A DNA stretch of 64,000 nucleotides from Gammaproteobacteria bacterium (GCA_034522055.1 JAXHLS010000002.1:3243549-3307548); one strand, 5' to 3'. Counted from the first letter of the stretch, positions 25,604-34,696 are shown. Numbers and translations: made by a program. Notes: generated by a model from the letters alone, not told the origin.

Positions 25604-25813
25604 AGGAAGTCCGGTCAGCAGCTGCCGTCGGTCTTCACCCATTTGCCGAAGCTGCACTCATAGGTGATACCGCCGTCGCATACCCGGTCGCCTTCGGCGA
25701 AGTCCTGGTCGTTCCAGGCGCAGGTCCGGTCGCTGCCATCGAGCATCACGGTGGAGTTCTCGTCGGCGGGAATGGCGATGGGCGAGTTGCGCTTGCCCGG
25801 ATCCATTGGGTCA
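25182..25813. repeat. 632-bp direct repeat, right copy (flank of island 2)
   Basis: Partner of 18845-19476, co-linear without indels. Differences cluster in the small gene (for example CTCATAGGTGATACC against CTCGTAGCCGGTGCC). Confidence 0.95.
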
Positions 25814-25833
25814 ATCTGGATGATGTCGGACAT
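25615..25833 (-). CDS. small Cys-containing protein (possible DUF1496-like)
   Basis: 72 residues from ATG 25833, preceded by AAGGAGA at a good distance. No signal peptide is apparent. Four Cys are spaced in CAWNDQDFAEGDRVCDGG, YECSFGKW and GSC, a pattern resembling DUF1496-type domains, but the match is from memory and weak. It converges with the 3' end of the duplicated GGDEF fragment. A truncated copy is at 19278-19476. The 118 bases upstream to the cpdA gene show no further gene. Confidence 0.6.
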   Translation of the reverse strand: MSDIIQIDPMDPGKRNSPIAIPADENSTVMLDGSDRTCAWNDQDFAEGDRVCDGGITYECSFGKWVKTDGSC

Positions 25834-25952
25834 GGGGTTCTCCTTATCGGACTGTATGGATTGGCATCAACCGCGCAAGTGATTCATGGGATCTTCTTGG
25901 AGAAATGGCGTATGCGCCGGCGCTTCGTGGTTCATTATAGAGATGCTGGGCT

Positions 25953-26711
25953 TCATAGAGATCCCGGGCTTCGGGGTAGTCTCAGGACCTCGGAATCGAT
26001 GCCGCCATCGCTGTCGAGGAGCAGGCGGCGGTAACCCGGGGGCCTGGGGTCGAGGGCGAATTCGGGGCTGTGGGGTGTGAACTGCAGGCCGGTTGAAGGG
26101 GACGCCATGAGCCGGATCCGGCTCCGGGTGGTGTCGAAGGCCTGGTGGATGTGGCCCCACAGGACACCTTTTACCCGCGGGCTTGGGTCCACCACGTCCC
26201 AGAAGGCGGCGGCATCACGCAGTCCGTCGGTGTCCATCCAGGCCGAACCCACCGCCACCGGCGGGTGATGGAGGGCGATGAGCACCGGGCCCTCACCGCC
26301 GGCGAGTTCGGCCGTCAGACGCTGCAGTTCCATCTCGCCCAATTCGCCTCCCACCGCGCCCGGGAGGTGGCTGTCCAGCATCAGGAGGGTCCACGGCGCG
26401 GCCTCGTGGAGACCCTGCCAGGCCAGGGCGCCCCTGGGCAGGGCCCCGGCGAGGGCGGCGGGGTCGTCGTGGTTGCCGGGAATGCACAGGGCGGGGACGC
26501 CGAACACGTCGAGATGGTCGGCGAGACGCCGGTAGCCCTCGGGGGCGCCGTCATGGACGAGATCCCCGGTCACCAGCACCAGGTCCCAGGGGTGGGTGGC
26601 GGCCATCCCGATTACGGCTTCCAGGGTGGCTTCCGTGTCGAGGCCGCGATGCCGCGCGTGGGGCGTAGCGAACAGGTGGGTGTCGGTGATGTGGAGTACG
26701 CGCAGGGTCAC
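25953..26711 (-). CDS. cpdA: metallophosphoesterase, cAMP phosphodiesterase CpdA-like
   Basis: 252 residues, class III cyclic-nucleotide phosphodiesterase/calcineurin-like fold. The metal-binding motifs are complete: DTHLF near the N-terminus, TGDLVHDG, GNHDDP, ALHHPP and WGHIHQ. CpdA hydrolyses 3',5'-cAMP to AMP. The start ATG lies only 13 bases after the stop of a kinase gene that carries a cyclic-nucleotide-binding domain. Co-transcription would put the cAMP eraser beside a putative cAMP reader. Other phosphodiesterase substrates cannot be excluded. Confidence 0.85.
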   Translation of the reverse strand: MTLRVLHITDTHLFATPHARHRGLDTEATLEAVIGMAATHPWDLVLVTGDLVHDGAPEGYRRLADHLDVFGVPALCIPGNHDDPAALAGALPRGALAWQGLHEAAPWTLLMLDSHLPGAVGGELGEMELQRLTAELAGGEGPVLIALHHPPVAVGSAWMDTDGLRDAAAFWDVVDPSPRVKGVLWGHIHQAFDTTRSRIRLMASPSTGLQFTPHSPEFALDPRPPGYRRLLLDSDGGIDSEVLRLPRSPGSL

Positions 26712-26724
26712 GGTGGCGATGGCC

Positions 26725-28005
26725 TCATGGGTTGTTGCTGAGTTTCTCGCTGGTATGGGTCAGGCGGGTCACCAGGGTGCGCAGGAACACCTTGAGGAAC
26801 TTCAACTGGCACTCGGTGGAGGTCTGCTCGATGAGGGACTCGTTCAGTTTCATGGTGGCCACGTCGTTGACGGCATAGATGCTGGCGGTGCGCTGGCTGC
26901 TGGACAGGTAGGCCATCTCCCCGAAGCAGTCGCCGGTCTCCAGCATGCCCAGCAGCTTGGGGCCCTTCTTCACCATGACGTCGCCGTGGACGATGATGTA
27001 GAAGGCCTGGTCCACATTGCCTTCGGTGATGATGCGGTCGGCGGTGGTGTAACGCTCCCACAGGGCGGCCCGCAACACCTCCCACAGTTCCGCATCCGTG
27101 AACTCGCCGAAAAACTCCAACTTGCGCGCGATGTTGAACTTCTCGTCATCGTCGATGGTGCTTTCGGCCGCCTCCAGATAGCCGAAGGCGCGGCTGAGAT
27201 CGGCGGCAAGGTCATTGCCGCGCTGGTAGCGGCGCGTGGGATCCTTGCGTAGCAGCCTGTCGACGATGGGTTCCAGATCCGCCGGCAGGTCCGGTCGCAC
27301 CTGGCGCAGGGCGGGCGGGTTGTCGTTGATGATGGTGTAGATGAGGTGGGAGAAGGTCTTGGCCGTGAAGGGCTGCCTGCCCGTCAGCAACTCGTACAAC
27401 ACCACCCCGAGGGAGAACAGGTCCGAGAGATGGGATACATCCCCTTCCTGGGCCTGTTCGGGAGACATATAACGGGGCGAGCCGATCATGCCCAGCATCT
27501 GGGTGGTCTCGGAGGCGATGCGCTGGGCGATGCCGAAGTCGCCGATCTTCACGTCGCCGCTCTCCGTCAGCATGATGTTGGTGGGCTTGATGTCGCGATG
27601 CACCACGCCCTGGCGATGGGCGTAGTCGAGGGCGCGGGCGCATTTGAAGACGATCTCCACCACGTCTTTCACCGGCAACAGGCGGTCCCGGCTGCAATGG
27701 TCCTTGAGGGTGCGGGCGGTGGCCACGTACTCCATCACGATGTAGGGCAGGTCCTGCTCCACCCCGGCATCGTAGACCGTCATGATGTTGTTGTGGTCCA
27801 GCAACCCGGCGGTATGGGCCTCGTTGAAAAACAGCCGGCGCTGGAAGCGCAGGGCGTGGTCGTCTTCGCCGCTGGTCTTGTGCACCTTGAGGGCCACCTT
27901 GCGATCGGCGAAGGGATCGTAACCCAGGTAGACCTCGGCCATGCCGCCCTTGCCGATGAGTTCCAGGACCTCGTATTTGCCGAGTTTTTCGGGCACTTGA
28001 AGCAT
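26725..28005 (-). CDS. Ser/Thr protein kinase with C-terminal cyclic-nucleotide-binding domain
   Basis: 426 residues. The kinase domain (1-275) has glycine loop IGKGGMAEVYLG, VALKV, HRD in VVHRDIKPTN, DFG in IGDFGIAQ and the activation-segment GSPRYMSPEQAQ, so it should be catalytically active. Residues about 295-410 form a cNMP-binding fold with FGEMAYLSSSQRTASI, retaining the Glu and Arg of the phosphate-binding cassette. It is the first gene of a pair with cpdA. A paralogue of the same architecture lies at 62186-63469. Cyclic-nucleotide control of kinase activity is inference, analogous in concept to eukaryotic PKG, where the domains are in reverse order. Confidence 0.9.
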   Translation of the reverse strand: MLQVPEKLGKYEVLELIGKGGMAEVYLGYDPFADRKVALKVHKTSGEDDHALRFQRRLFFNEAHTAGLLDHNNIMTVYDAGVEQDLPYIVMEYVATARTLKDHCSRDRLLPVKDVVEIVFKCARALDYAHRQGVVHRDIKPTNIMLTESGDVKIGDFGIAQRIASETTQMLGMIGSPRYMSPEQAQEGDVSHLSDLFSLGVVLYELLTGRQPFTAKTFSHLIYTIINDNPPALRQVRPDLPADLEPIVDRLLRKDPTRRYQRGNDLAADLSRAFGYLEAAESTIDDDEKFNIARKLEFFGEFTDAELWEVLRAALWERYTTADRIITEGNVDQAFYIIVHGDVMVKKGPKLLGMLETGDCFGEMAYLSSSQRTASIYAVNDVATMKLNESLIEQTSTECQLKFLKVFLRTLVTRLTHTSEKLSNNP

Positions 28006-28104
28006 GGCGGAAGATTAACCCATGGGGCGCCGGCGGACACGCGGCGTGGCGCGGTTCGGGGCCGGGTATGGCAGCGGCCACATCGGGCCGCGGTGGGAGT
28101 GGGC

Positions 28105-29487
28105 TCAGGCGGTGCTGGTGGGCGGTCGGAGTGCCAGCACCTGGCCGGGGCGCAGCACGGTGTCCCTGGACAGGTCGTTCCAGCGGGTCAGGTCGTGGAC
28201 TCGGACGTTGAAGCGCCGGGCGATGGCCCACAGGCTGTCGCCGGAGCGCACCGTGTAGGCGCGGGTGGTGGCCGCGCCGGCGGGGGCGGACGCCGTGGTG
28301 CCGGGAGCACGGGGCACCTTGAGGTCGCGGCCCACGGCCAGCAGATGGCCCGACATGCCGTTGAGTCGCATCAGGGTGTCGACCGAGGTGCCATAGCGGC
28401 GCGCGATGACATACAGGGAGTCTCCCCGGCGTACGCGATGGCGGTGCCAGCGTACCCAACGCGCGGAAGGTGTCCTGGCCAGGGCCCGGCGCAAGGCATC
28501 GGCCCTGTCGGCAGGCATCACCAGATAGTGGGGGCCGTCTGGGGCGCTGGCCCAGCGCAGGTAACCGGGGTTCAGGTCGCGCACGGTGGCCGCATCCAGG
28601 CCGCTGAGCTCCGCCGCCAGTTCCATCTCCACGGCGGCCTCGAGGTCCACCACGGCGAGCCGTGGCCGGTTGTCGATGGGGTGCAACCGGACACCGTGGC
28701 GCTCCGGGGCCGCGAGTACCCGGGCCAGGCCCAGGATCCGTGGCACGTAGGTCTCGGTCTCCCGCGGTAACTCCAGGGACCAGTAATCCGTGCCCAGGCC
28801 CCGGAAGCGGTTGCGCTCCATGGCCCTGCGCACCGTCCCCTCGCCGGCGTTGTAGGCCGCCAGGGCCAGCAGCCAGTCGCCATCGAACAGATCGTTGAGG
28901 TATTCGAGGTAGTCCAACGCCGCCCCCGTGGAGGCCACCACGTCGCGGCGGGCGTCATACCACCAGTCGCTGCGCAGCCCGAAGTGGCGCGCCGTGGCCG
29001 GCATGAACTGCCACAGGCCCGCGGCTTCCAGATAGGAGCGGGCGTGAGGGTCGAAGGCGCTTTCCACGAAGGGCACCAACGCCACTTCGCCGGGCATATC
29101 GCGGTCCTCTACCCGGGAGACGATGAAGTGGAGAAAGGGCTCGGCGCGCTCGCTGACCGTGGTGAGATGCCGTCCCCGCTCCTGCCAGTGTCGGGTCTGT
29201 TGCCGGATGCGATCATGACGCGCCGCCGTCAGGCGGAAGCCGCCGCGCAGTCTCGTCCACAGATCGGGTGGCGGGAGGGGAGACTCATGGGCCGTCGGCG
29301 GGGGGTGATCGGCCGCGGCCGGGGGCGACGGCGCGGGGGCGGCCCCGGTGGCCGGCCCCGTCACCGTGGCCTCGGGCCCACCGCGGGAAGGCAGCATCCC
29401 GCACCCGGACAAGGCCAGGGCGAGGGCCAGGGCCAGCACGGCCAGGACCGGCAGGCGAAGTGATGATGGCTTGTATCCTCCCGACAT
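28105..29487 (-). CDS. mltD: membrane-bound lytic murein transglycosylase D
   Basis: 460 residues; cleaves peptidoglycan glycan strands with 1,6-anhydro product formation. It has a lipoprotein signal peptide with lipobox LALSGC, a Pro/Ala-rich linker, an SLT domain with catalytic Glu in ALVPFVESAFDP, plus GLWQFMPATAR and LLALAAYNAGEG. Two LysM repeats follow at the C-terminus (HRVRRGDSLYVIARRYG and YTVRSGDSLWAIARRFN). ATG 29487 was preferred to an upstream TTG. It is divergent from the yafS-rnhA-dnaQ cluster, as in E. coli, but gloB is absent between them. Confidence 0.92.
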   Translation of the reverse strand: MSGGYKPSSLRLPVLAVLALALALALSGCGMLPSRGGPEATVTGPATGAAPAPSPPAAADHPPPTAHESPLPPPDLWTRLRGGFRLTAARHDRIRQQTRHWQERGRHLTTVSERAEPFLHFIVSRVEDRDMPGEVALVPFVESAFDPHARSYLEAAGLWQFMPATARHFGLRSDWWYDARRDVVASTGAALDYLEYLNDLFDGDWLLALAAYNAGEGTVRRAMERNRFRGLGTDYWSLELPRETETYVPRILGLARVLAAPERHGVRLHPIDNRPRLAVVDLEAAVEMELAAELSGLDAATVRDLNPGYLRWASAPDGPHYLVMPADRADALRRALARTPSARWVRWHRHRVRRGDSLYVIARRYGTSVDTLMRLNGMSGHLLAVGRDLKVPRAPGTTASAPAGAATTRAYTVRSGDSLWAIARRFNVRVHDLTRWNDLSRDTVLRPGQVLALRPPTSTA

Positions 29488-29681
29488 GGCGGGCAATGCT
29501 AGGGAGGGGAGGGGAGGCGGTCAAGTCCGGCAGACGCTCATCCCGGCGGCATCAGGGTGGGGTCGCGGCGGGGGCGGACGGGGTGCCGGATGCGCTATGA
29601 TCGCCGGCGTGACCGTGAGCTATGCTCAGGTCACCCGTATCCCAAATGCGATTTTCCGCCCGTCAGCGTCCGAGTCGAGTC

Positions 29682-30494
29682 ATGTCCCTGGAAGAACGAG
29701 AACAACCGTATAGCACGGCCGCCGGGTCACTGAAGGCCGAGAGACGGCGGCGGCTGAGGGCATGGTTCCGCACCCGCCCCGGCGCCTGGGTATTGGAGGA
29801 GGAGGTGGCGGCCCTCGGTCAGGTCCTGCCGGATCTGTTCGGCTATCACCTGCTGCAGGTGGAGTCCCTGGACGGCGTGGATCTGCTCGAGGACAGCCGG
29901 GTGCAGAACGCCATGATCATGGGCGTCGGAACTCCCCCGTCCCATCTCCGGCACAGCTTTTTTCGTGGTATTCCGAAGGCCCTGCCGGTGGCCTCCGAGA
30001 GCATCGACGTGGTGGTGTTGCCCCACGTGCTGGAGTTCGAGGACCACCCCCATCAGGCATTGCGCGAGGCGGAGCGGGTCCTGGTCCCCGAGGGCCACCT
30101 GGTGGTCACGGGCTTCAATCCCTGGAGCCTGATGGGGCTGCGACGCCTGTTCGACCGGCGCCGTGGCAGCGCGCCGTGGAACGGTGACTTCATCAGCGCC
30201 AGCCGTCTCAAGGACTGGCTGGCGTTGCTGGGTTTCGACGTGATCGTCACCGACAGCTGCTTCTATCGCCCCCCATTGTCCCAGCCGGCGCTGATGGACA
30301 GGCTGCGATTCCTGGATGGCGTGGGGCGGCGGCTATGGGGCATGGGCGGCGGGATCTACGTCATGGTGGCACGCAAGCGGGTGGTGGCCGTCACGCCCCT
30401 CAAGCCCCGCTGGCGCCCCGAACGACGCCTGCTGCCGTCGGGGCTGGGGGCGCCCACCACGCGCCGCGCCGCCCGGGTGGTCCACCATGGCTGA
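29682..30494 (+). CDS. class I SAM-dependent methyltransferase (YafS family)
   Basis: 270 residues. Methyltransferase_11-like core with [39 protein letters not shown], where the VL..G strand-helix after motif III is clear. Motif I is weak (GYHLLQVES), as is usual for YafS-like proteins. ATG 29682 was selected; the preceding frame is open but not conserved-looking. Its stop overlaps the rnhA start, and the gene order yafS-rnhA-dnaQ is conserved in gammaproteobacteria. The substrate is unknown. Confidence 0.85.
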   Translation: MSLEEREQPYSTAAGSLKAERRRRLRAWFRTRPGAWVLEEEVAALGQVLPDLFGYHLLQVESLDGVDLLEDSRVQNAMIMGVGTPPSHLRHSFFRGIPKALPVASESIDVVVLPHVLEFEDHPHQALREAERVLVPEGHLVVTGFNPWSLMGLRRLFDRRRGSAPWNGDFISASRLKDWLALLGFDVIVTDSCFYRPPLSQPALMDRLRFLDGVGRRLWGMGGGIYVMVARKRVVAVTPLKPRWRPERRLLPSGLGAPTTRRAARVVHHG

Positions 30495-30945
30495 CGAGGC
30501 AGTGGAACTCTACACGGACGGCGCCTGCAGCGGCAATCCCGGACCGGGTGGGTGGGGGGTGCTGATGCGCTACGACGGCCATGAACGTACCCTGTCGGGG
30601 GGCGAGGCCGCGACCACCAATAATCGCATGGAGTTGATGGCCGCCATCCAGGGTCTGGAGGCCCTGAAGCGTCCGTGTACGGTGCGCCTCTACACCGATT
30701 CCCAATATGTCCAGAAAGGCATCAGCGAATGGCTGGCGAACTGGAAGGCCCGGGGTTGGCGCACCGCCGCGAAGAAGCCGGTCAAGAACGAGGACCTGTG
30801 GCGTCGCCTCGATGCCGCCACCGCCCGCCACGCCGTGTCATGGCACTGGGTCCGGGGGCATGCCGGGCACCCGGAGAATGAACGTGCCGACGCCCTGGCC
30901 CGCGAGGGTATGGCGAACCGGCGCAAGGCAGGAGGTTCGTCATGA
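30487..30945 (+). CDS. rnhA: ribonuclease HI
   Basis: 152 residues; degrades the RNA strand of RNA-DNA hybrids. The catalytic carboxylates are visible in [11 protein letters not shown] (Asp10-type), [10 protein letters not shown] (Glu48-type), LYTDSQYV (Asp70-type) and ENERADALA (Asp134-type). The basic handle region ([15 protein letters not shown]) used for hybrid binding is present. The start ATG overlaps the yafS stop, and the stop overlaps the dnaQ start by 4 bases. Confidence 0.97.
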   Translation: MADEAVELYTDGACSGNPGPGGWGVLMRYDGHERTLSGGEAATTNNRMELMAAIQGLEALKRPCTVRLYTDSQYVQKGISEWLANWKARGWRTAAKKPVKNEDLWRRLDAATARHAVSWHWVRGHAGHPENERADALAREGMANRRKAGGSS

Positions 30946-31664
30946 GGCAGATCGTGCTGGATACCGAGACCACGGGGCTGGATCCCCTGGATGGTCACCG
31001 CATCATCGAGATCGGTGGCGTGGAACTGATGAACCGGCGCCTGACCGGCAACAACTACCATCAATACCTCAATCCGGATCGTCGCATCGATGCCGGCGCG
31101 GTGGCGGTGCATGGCATCGACAACGAATTCCTGGCGGACAAGCCCCGCTTCGCCGATGTGGTGACGGAGTTCCTGGATTACCTGGGGGATGCCGAACTGG
31201 TGATCCACAACGCCCCCTTCGATGTCGGCTTCATCAATGCCGAGCTGCAGTATCTGATGAAGAATCTGGGGCGCATCGGCGACCGCTGCCGGGTCCTGGA
31301 TACCCTGCTCATGGCTCGCGACCGCCACCCCGGGCAGAAGAACAGCCTCGATGCCTTGTGCAAGCGCTATGGAGTGGACAACTCCGGCCGCGAACTTCAT
31401 GGGGCGCTGCTGGATGCCCAGATCCTCGCGGAGGTATATCTGGCCATGACGGGGGGGCAGGCGCCCCTGCTGCTGGCCCGTGAGGACGAGGGTACGGACG
31501 CCGGCGGCGGCGTCAGGCGGCTGGCGTCGGGACGGCCGCCCCTGCGGGTGCTGCGTGCCAATCCCGACGAAGTGGCCGCCCACGAGGCGCGCCTGCAGGA
31601 GATCCAGGCGGCCAGTGAGGCGGGGTGCCTGTGGTTGGAGGACGGTGCGGATGGCCCTTCCTGA
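30942..31664 (+). CDS. dnaQ: DNA polymerase III epsilon subunit (3'-5' proofreading exonuclease)
   Basis: 240 residues. DEDDh exonuclease motifs: Exo[10 protein letters not shown], Exo[11 protein letters not shown] and Exo[11 protein letters not shown]. The C-terminal tail, which tethers the subunit to the polymerase alpha subunit in E. coli, is present. It is translationally coupled to rnhA (ATGA overlap). Confidence 0.96.
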   Translation: MRQIVLDTETTGLDPLDGHRIIEIGGVELMNRRLTGNNYHQYLNPDRRIDAGAVAVHGIDNEFLADKPRFADVVTEFLDYLGDAELVIHNAPFDVGFINAELQYLMKNLGRIGDRCRVLDTLLMARDRHPGQKNSLDALCKRYGVDNSGRELHGALLDAQILAEVYLAMTGGQAPLLLAREDEGTDAGGGVRRLASGRPPLRVLRANPDEVAAHEARLQEIQAASEAGCLWLEDGADGPS

Positions 31665-31706
31665 GCGCCCCCGGGCTATCCCCGGGGGCGGGGCCGGTTA
31701 CCCCCG

Positions 31707-32099
31707 GTGGACGCCGTGACTTATCTGCTCCTCAAGCAACTCCACGTCGCCCTGGTGCTGCTGTCCCTGGGTGGCTTCGTGTTGCGGGGCTGGTGGATGT
31801 TGCGGGAGTCGGCGCTGCTGCGACGGCGTCTTACGCGGGTGCTGCCCCATGGGGTGGATACCCTGCTGCTGGCCAGTGGCGTCGGCCTGGCGCTGTGGGC
31901 CCACCTCAATCCCCTTCATCAGCCCTGGCTCATGGCCAAGCTGGTGGCCCTGCTGGTCTATATCCTGTTGGGCACCCTGGCCTTGAAGCGGGGCCGTACC
32001 CGCACCATCAGGATCGTCGCCCTGGTGGCGGCGCTGGGGGTATATGGCTACATGCTGGCGGTGGCCATCCACCATGACCCCTGGCCGCTACCGGCCTGA
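31707..32099 (+). CDS. SirB family membrane protein
   Basis: 130 residues with four hydrophobic helices (LLLKQLHVALVLLSLGGFVL, VLPHGVDTLLLASGVGLALW, MAKLVALLVYILLGTLALK, IVALVAALGVYGYMLAVAI). The layout and the KQLH...LHQPWLMAKL pattern match SirB2-type proteins, whose biochemical role is not established. The start is GTG 31707, 42 bases after dnaQ; it may be the last gene of that cluster. Confidence 0.8.
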   Translation: MDAVTYLLLKQLHVALVLLSLGGFVLRGWWMLRESALLRRRLTRVLPHGVDTLLLASGVGLALWAHLNPLHQPWLMAKLVALLVYILLGTLALKRGRTRTIRIVALVAALGVYGYMLAVAIHHDPWPLPA

Positions 32100-32131
32100 C
32101 GGCGTCCTGTCGCTGCAGGTGGCCCCCGGGC

Positions 32132-32461
32132 TCAGGCCTCCTTGGCGCTGGCAGTGGCGCTATCCACCATCTTCTTCAACTCGCCCTTCTCGTAGAGTTC
32201 CAGGGTGATGTCGCAGCCACCGATGAGTTCGCCGTTGATGTAGATCTGGGGGAAGGTGGGCCAGTCGGCAAAGCGGGGCAGGTTCTCGAATATCTCGGGA
32301 TCGGCCAGCACGTTCACGTAGCCGAACTCCTGCTCGCAGGCCGACAGGGCCGCCGCGGCGCGGCTGGAGAAGCCGCACTGGGGAAACTGGGGCGTACCCT
32401 TCATGAAGATGACCACGGGGTTGCTTTCCACCGCGTCGCGGATCCGGTCCATTACGTCCAT
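32132..32461 (-). CDS. grxD: monothiol glutaredoxin (Grx4 type)
   Basis: 109 residues, with the CGFS active site in PQFPQCGFSSRAA and the glutathione-binding WPTFPQIYINGELIGGCDI. Monothiol glutaredoxins of this type carry and deliver [2Fe-2S] clusters with glutathione and BolA partners. The length is standard. It converges with the SirB-like gene. Confidence 0.95.
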   Translation of the reverse strand: MDVMDRIRDAVESNPVVIFMKGTPQFPQCGFSSRAAAALSACEQEFGYVNVLADPEIFENLPRFADWPTFPQIYINGELIGGCDITLELYEKGELKKMVDSATASAKEA

Positions 32462-32564
32462 TGCGCTACCTCGTTCAGCTGTGTCTAAAAATTAGAGTCT
32501 CTCAGTCTAGGGGGCGGGGTCGGCACGATAAAGGTGTGGGTTATGAGGCTATTCGCTCCGCGGA

Positions 32565-34346
32565 TCAAGCGCCGTCCACGTTGCGTTGCAACCACAGCTC
32601 CAGCAGGGCCAGATGCCACAGCTTGCTGCCCTGGAGGCGGGTGAAGTGGGTCTCCGGCTCGGACAGTAAGCGTTCCACGTAGCTGCGCTGGTAGAGTCCG
32701 CGTCCCAGGCAGGCCTCGGAGTTGAGGATGTCGCGCATGAAGTCCAGGAAGGGCCCGCGCACGAACTTGAGGGCCGGCATGGGGAAATAGCCCTTGGGGC
32801 GGTCGATGACGGCGTCCGGTATGAGGCCGCGGGCGATGCGCTTGAGCACGTACTTGCCACCGGCCCCGAGCTTCAGTGCGGGGGGCATGGCCGCTGCCCG
32901 TTCCACCACCTCCTGGTCGAGAAAGGGCACTCGCGCCTCCAGACCCCAGGCCATGGTCATGTTATCCACCCGCTTCACCGGGTCATCCACGATGAGCATG
33001 GTGACGTCCATGCGCAGCACCTGGTCCAGGAACTCGTCCCCGTGGGGCCGGGCCAGGCGCTCGGCCACGGTACGGGCGCTGTGGTCGGGTCCCCAGTAGG
33101 GAGTGGTGACCATGGCGAGGTACTCCTCGTGGTCGCGGTCGAAATAGTGACGCGCGAAACGCTCGGTGGGGGTGCCGTCGCCGTCGGCGTACATGCGCGG
33201 GTACCAGAAGTAGCCGCCGAACACCTCGTCGGCCCCCTGGCCGCTCTGCACCACCTTGACCTCCCGGGCCACCTGCTCCGCCAGCAGGAAGAAGGCCACG
33301 GCGTCCTGGCCCACCATGGGCTCGGCCATCTGGTCCACGGCCTCGGGCAGGCGCGCCAGTACGGCGTCGTTGGGGATGCGATATTGGTGATGGCGGGTGG
33401 CGAAGCGTTCCACCACCTGGTCCGAATAGACGAACTCGCTGCCGGCCTCGCCGGCCACGTCCTCGAAGCCGATGGAGAAGGTGCGGATGTCGGCCACCCC
33501 GGCCTCGGCCAGCAGACCCACCAGCAGGCTCGAATCCAGGCCGCCGGACAGCAGCACCCCGACGGGCACGTCGGCCACCTTGAGGCGCTTTTCCACGGCG
33601 CGCCGCAGGGCGTCATGGATGTCCTCCACCCATTCGTCCTCGCTGCGGGGCGCGGCCGGACGCTCCGCGCGCAGGCTCCAGTAGCCGCGAGTCTCGGTGC
33701 GCCCGCCGATATCCACGGCGAGGGTGGTGGCCGGCTCCACCTTGCGCACGCCCGCGAGCACCGTGCGCGGCGCCGGCACCACGCCGTGGAGGGTGAAATG
33801 ATGATGCAGGGCCACCGCGTCGATGCGGGTGTCCACGCCGCCCGCCGCCAGCAGGGCCTGGGGATTGGAGGCGAAACGCAGGCGCTGGCCATCCAGGGCA
33901 TAGTAGAGGGGCTTGATGCCGTAGCGGTCCCGGGCCAGCAGCAGGCGCCGGCGCTCCCGGTCCCACAGGGCGAAGGCGAACATGCCCTGGAGGCGCCGGA
34001 GGCAGTCGTCGCCCCACTGCCGGTAGGCACGCAGGATCACCTCGGTATCACCCTCGGATTGGAAGGTGTGGCCGAGGCCGGCGAGTTCGTCCCGCAGGGC
34101 ACGGAAATTGTAGATGGTGCCGTTGAACACCAGGGCCAGGCCGTGGGCCGTATCGAGCATGGGTTGGTGGGCCCGCTCGCTGAGGTCGATGATGGCGAGG
34201 CGGCGATGGCCCAGGGCCACGGGGCCGTCGAAGAACTCGCCCCGGTCGTCGGGGCCGCGGCGCGCCAGACGTGCGCTCATGCGCTCCAGGGGTTCAGCCT
34301 CGGGCGGGGCGCCGTCGAACCGTAACTCGCCACAAATGCCACACAT
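32565..34346 (-). CDS. asparagine-synthase-like amidotransferase, probably N-acetylglutaminylglutamine amidotransferase
   Basis: 593 residues. The N-terminal class II glutaminase has nucleophile Cys2 (MCGICGELRFDG) and FNGTIYNFRALRDEL. The C-terminal ATP-pyrophosphatase domain has SGGLDSSLLVGLL. The sequence (FTLHGVVPAPRTVLAGVRKVEP, VVQSGQGADEVFGGYFWYPRM, KRVDNMTMAWGLEARVPFLD) matches the subfamily that makes the osmolyte NAGGN. NAGGN synthesis also needs an acetyltransferase/ligase partner, which is not in the window, so plain AsnB activity remains an alternative. Confidence 0.82.
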   Translation of the reverse strand: MCGICGELRFDGAPPEAEPLERMSARLARRGPDDRGEFFDGPVALGHRRLAIIDLSERAHQPMLDTAHGLALVFNGTIYNFRALRDELAGLGHTFQSEGDTEVILRAYRQWGDDCLRRLQGMFAFALWDRERRRLLLARDRYGIKPLYYALDGQRLRFASNPQALLAAGGVDTRIDAVALHHHFTLHGVVPAPRTVLAGVRKVEPATTLAVDIGGRTETRGYWSLRAERPAAPRSEDEWVEDIHDALRRAVEKRLKVADVPVGVLLSGGLDSSLLVGLLAEAGVADIRTFSIGFEDVAGEAGSEFVYSDQVVERFATRHHQYRIPNDAVLARLPEAVDQMAEPMVGQDAVAFFLLAEQVAREVKVVQSGQGADEVFGGYFWYPRMYADGDGTPTERFARHYFDRDHEEYLAMVTTPYWGPDHSARTVAERLARPHGDEFLDQVLRMDVTMLIVDDPVKRVDNMTMAWGLEARVPFLDQEVVERAAAMPPALKLGAGGKYVLKRIARGLIPDAVIDRPKGYFPMPALKFVRGPFLDFMRDILNSEACLGRGLYQRSYVERLLSEPETHFTRLQGSKLWHLALLELWLQRNVDGA

Positions 34347-34467
34347 CGATCATGCACCTCCCATGGTTCCGTCGGACCCCGATCCTAACAGTTCCGCCGC
34401 GCCCCACACCCTGGCGGGATCAAGCCGGGCGCGATCTGCGTGTTCGTCTGGCTGTAAAAAAAGCGGA

Positions 34468-34601
34468 CTCGTCAGCAGAATTCGTGGGTGTAGAGAGGAG
34501 AATTTCCTCTCGCCAAGAACGCCAAGAACACCAAGGAACCTGTTTGATTGTCGGGATAAATCCCGACCTACATCCGTGCCGAAGGAATGGGCGGTGGGGG
34601 T
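34468..34601. repeat. dispersed 134-bp repeat, copy 1
   Basis: Contains TTCGTGGGTGTAGAG, GCCAAGAACGCCAAGAAC and the TCGGGATAAATCCCGA palindrome. The same order of blocks with roughly 90% identity is found at 63485-63618. Confidence 0.75.
34551..34566. repeat. REP-like palindrome
   Basis: TCGGGATAAATCCCGA followed by CCTACATCCG, the same right-hand context (CCCGACCTACA) that the IS110 element has used as target elsewhere. Confidence 0.7.
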
Positions 34602-34617
34602 GTATCTGGCCGGGATG

Positions 34618-34633
34618 TCGGGATGAATCCCGA
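34618..34633. repeat. REP-like palindrome
   Basis: TCGGGATGAATCCCGA followed by CCTACATGCG. Confidence 0.7.
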
Positions 34634-34680
34634 CCTACATGCGTGCCCCGGGAACCGACGGTGGGGGGGGTGTTTGTAGG

Positions 34681-34696
34681 TCGGGCTTCAGCCCGA
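34681..34696. repeat. REP-like palindrome (inverted orientation)
   Basis: TGTAGG then TCGGGCTTCAGCCCGA; the CCTACA flank is on the complementary strand. Confidence 0.7.
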
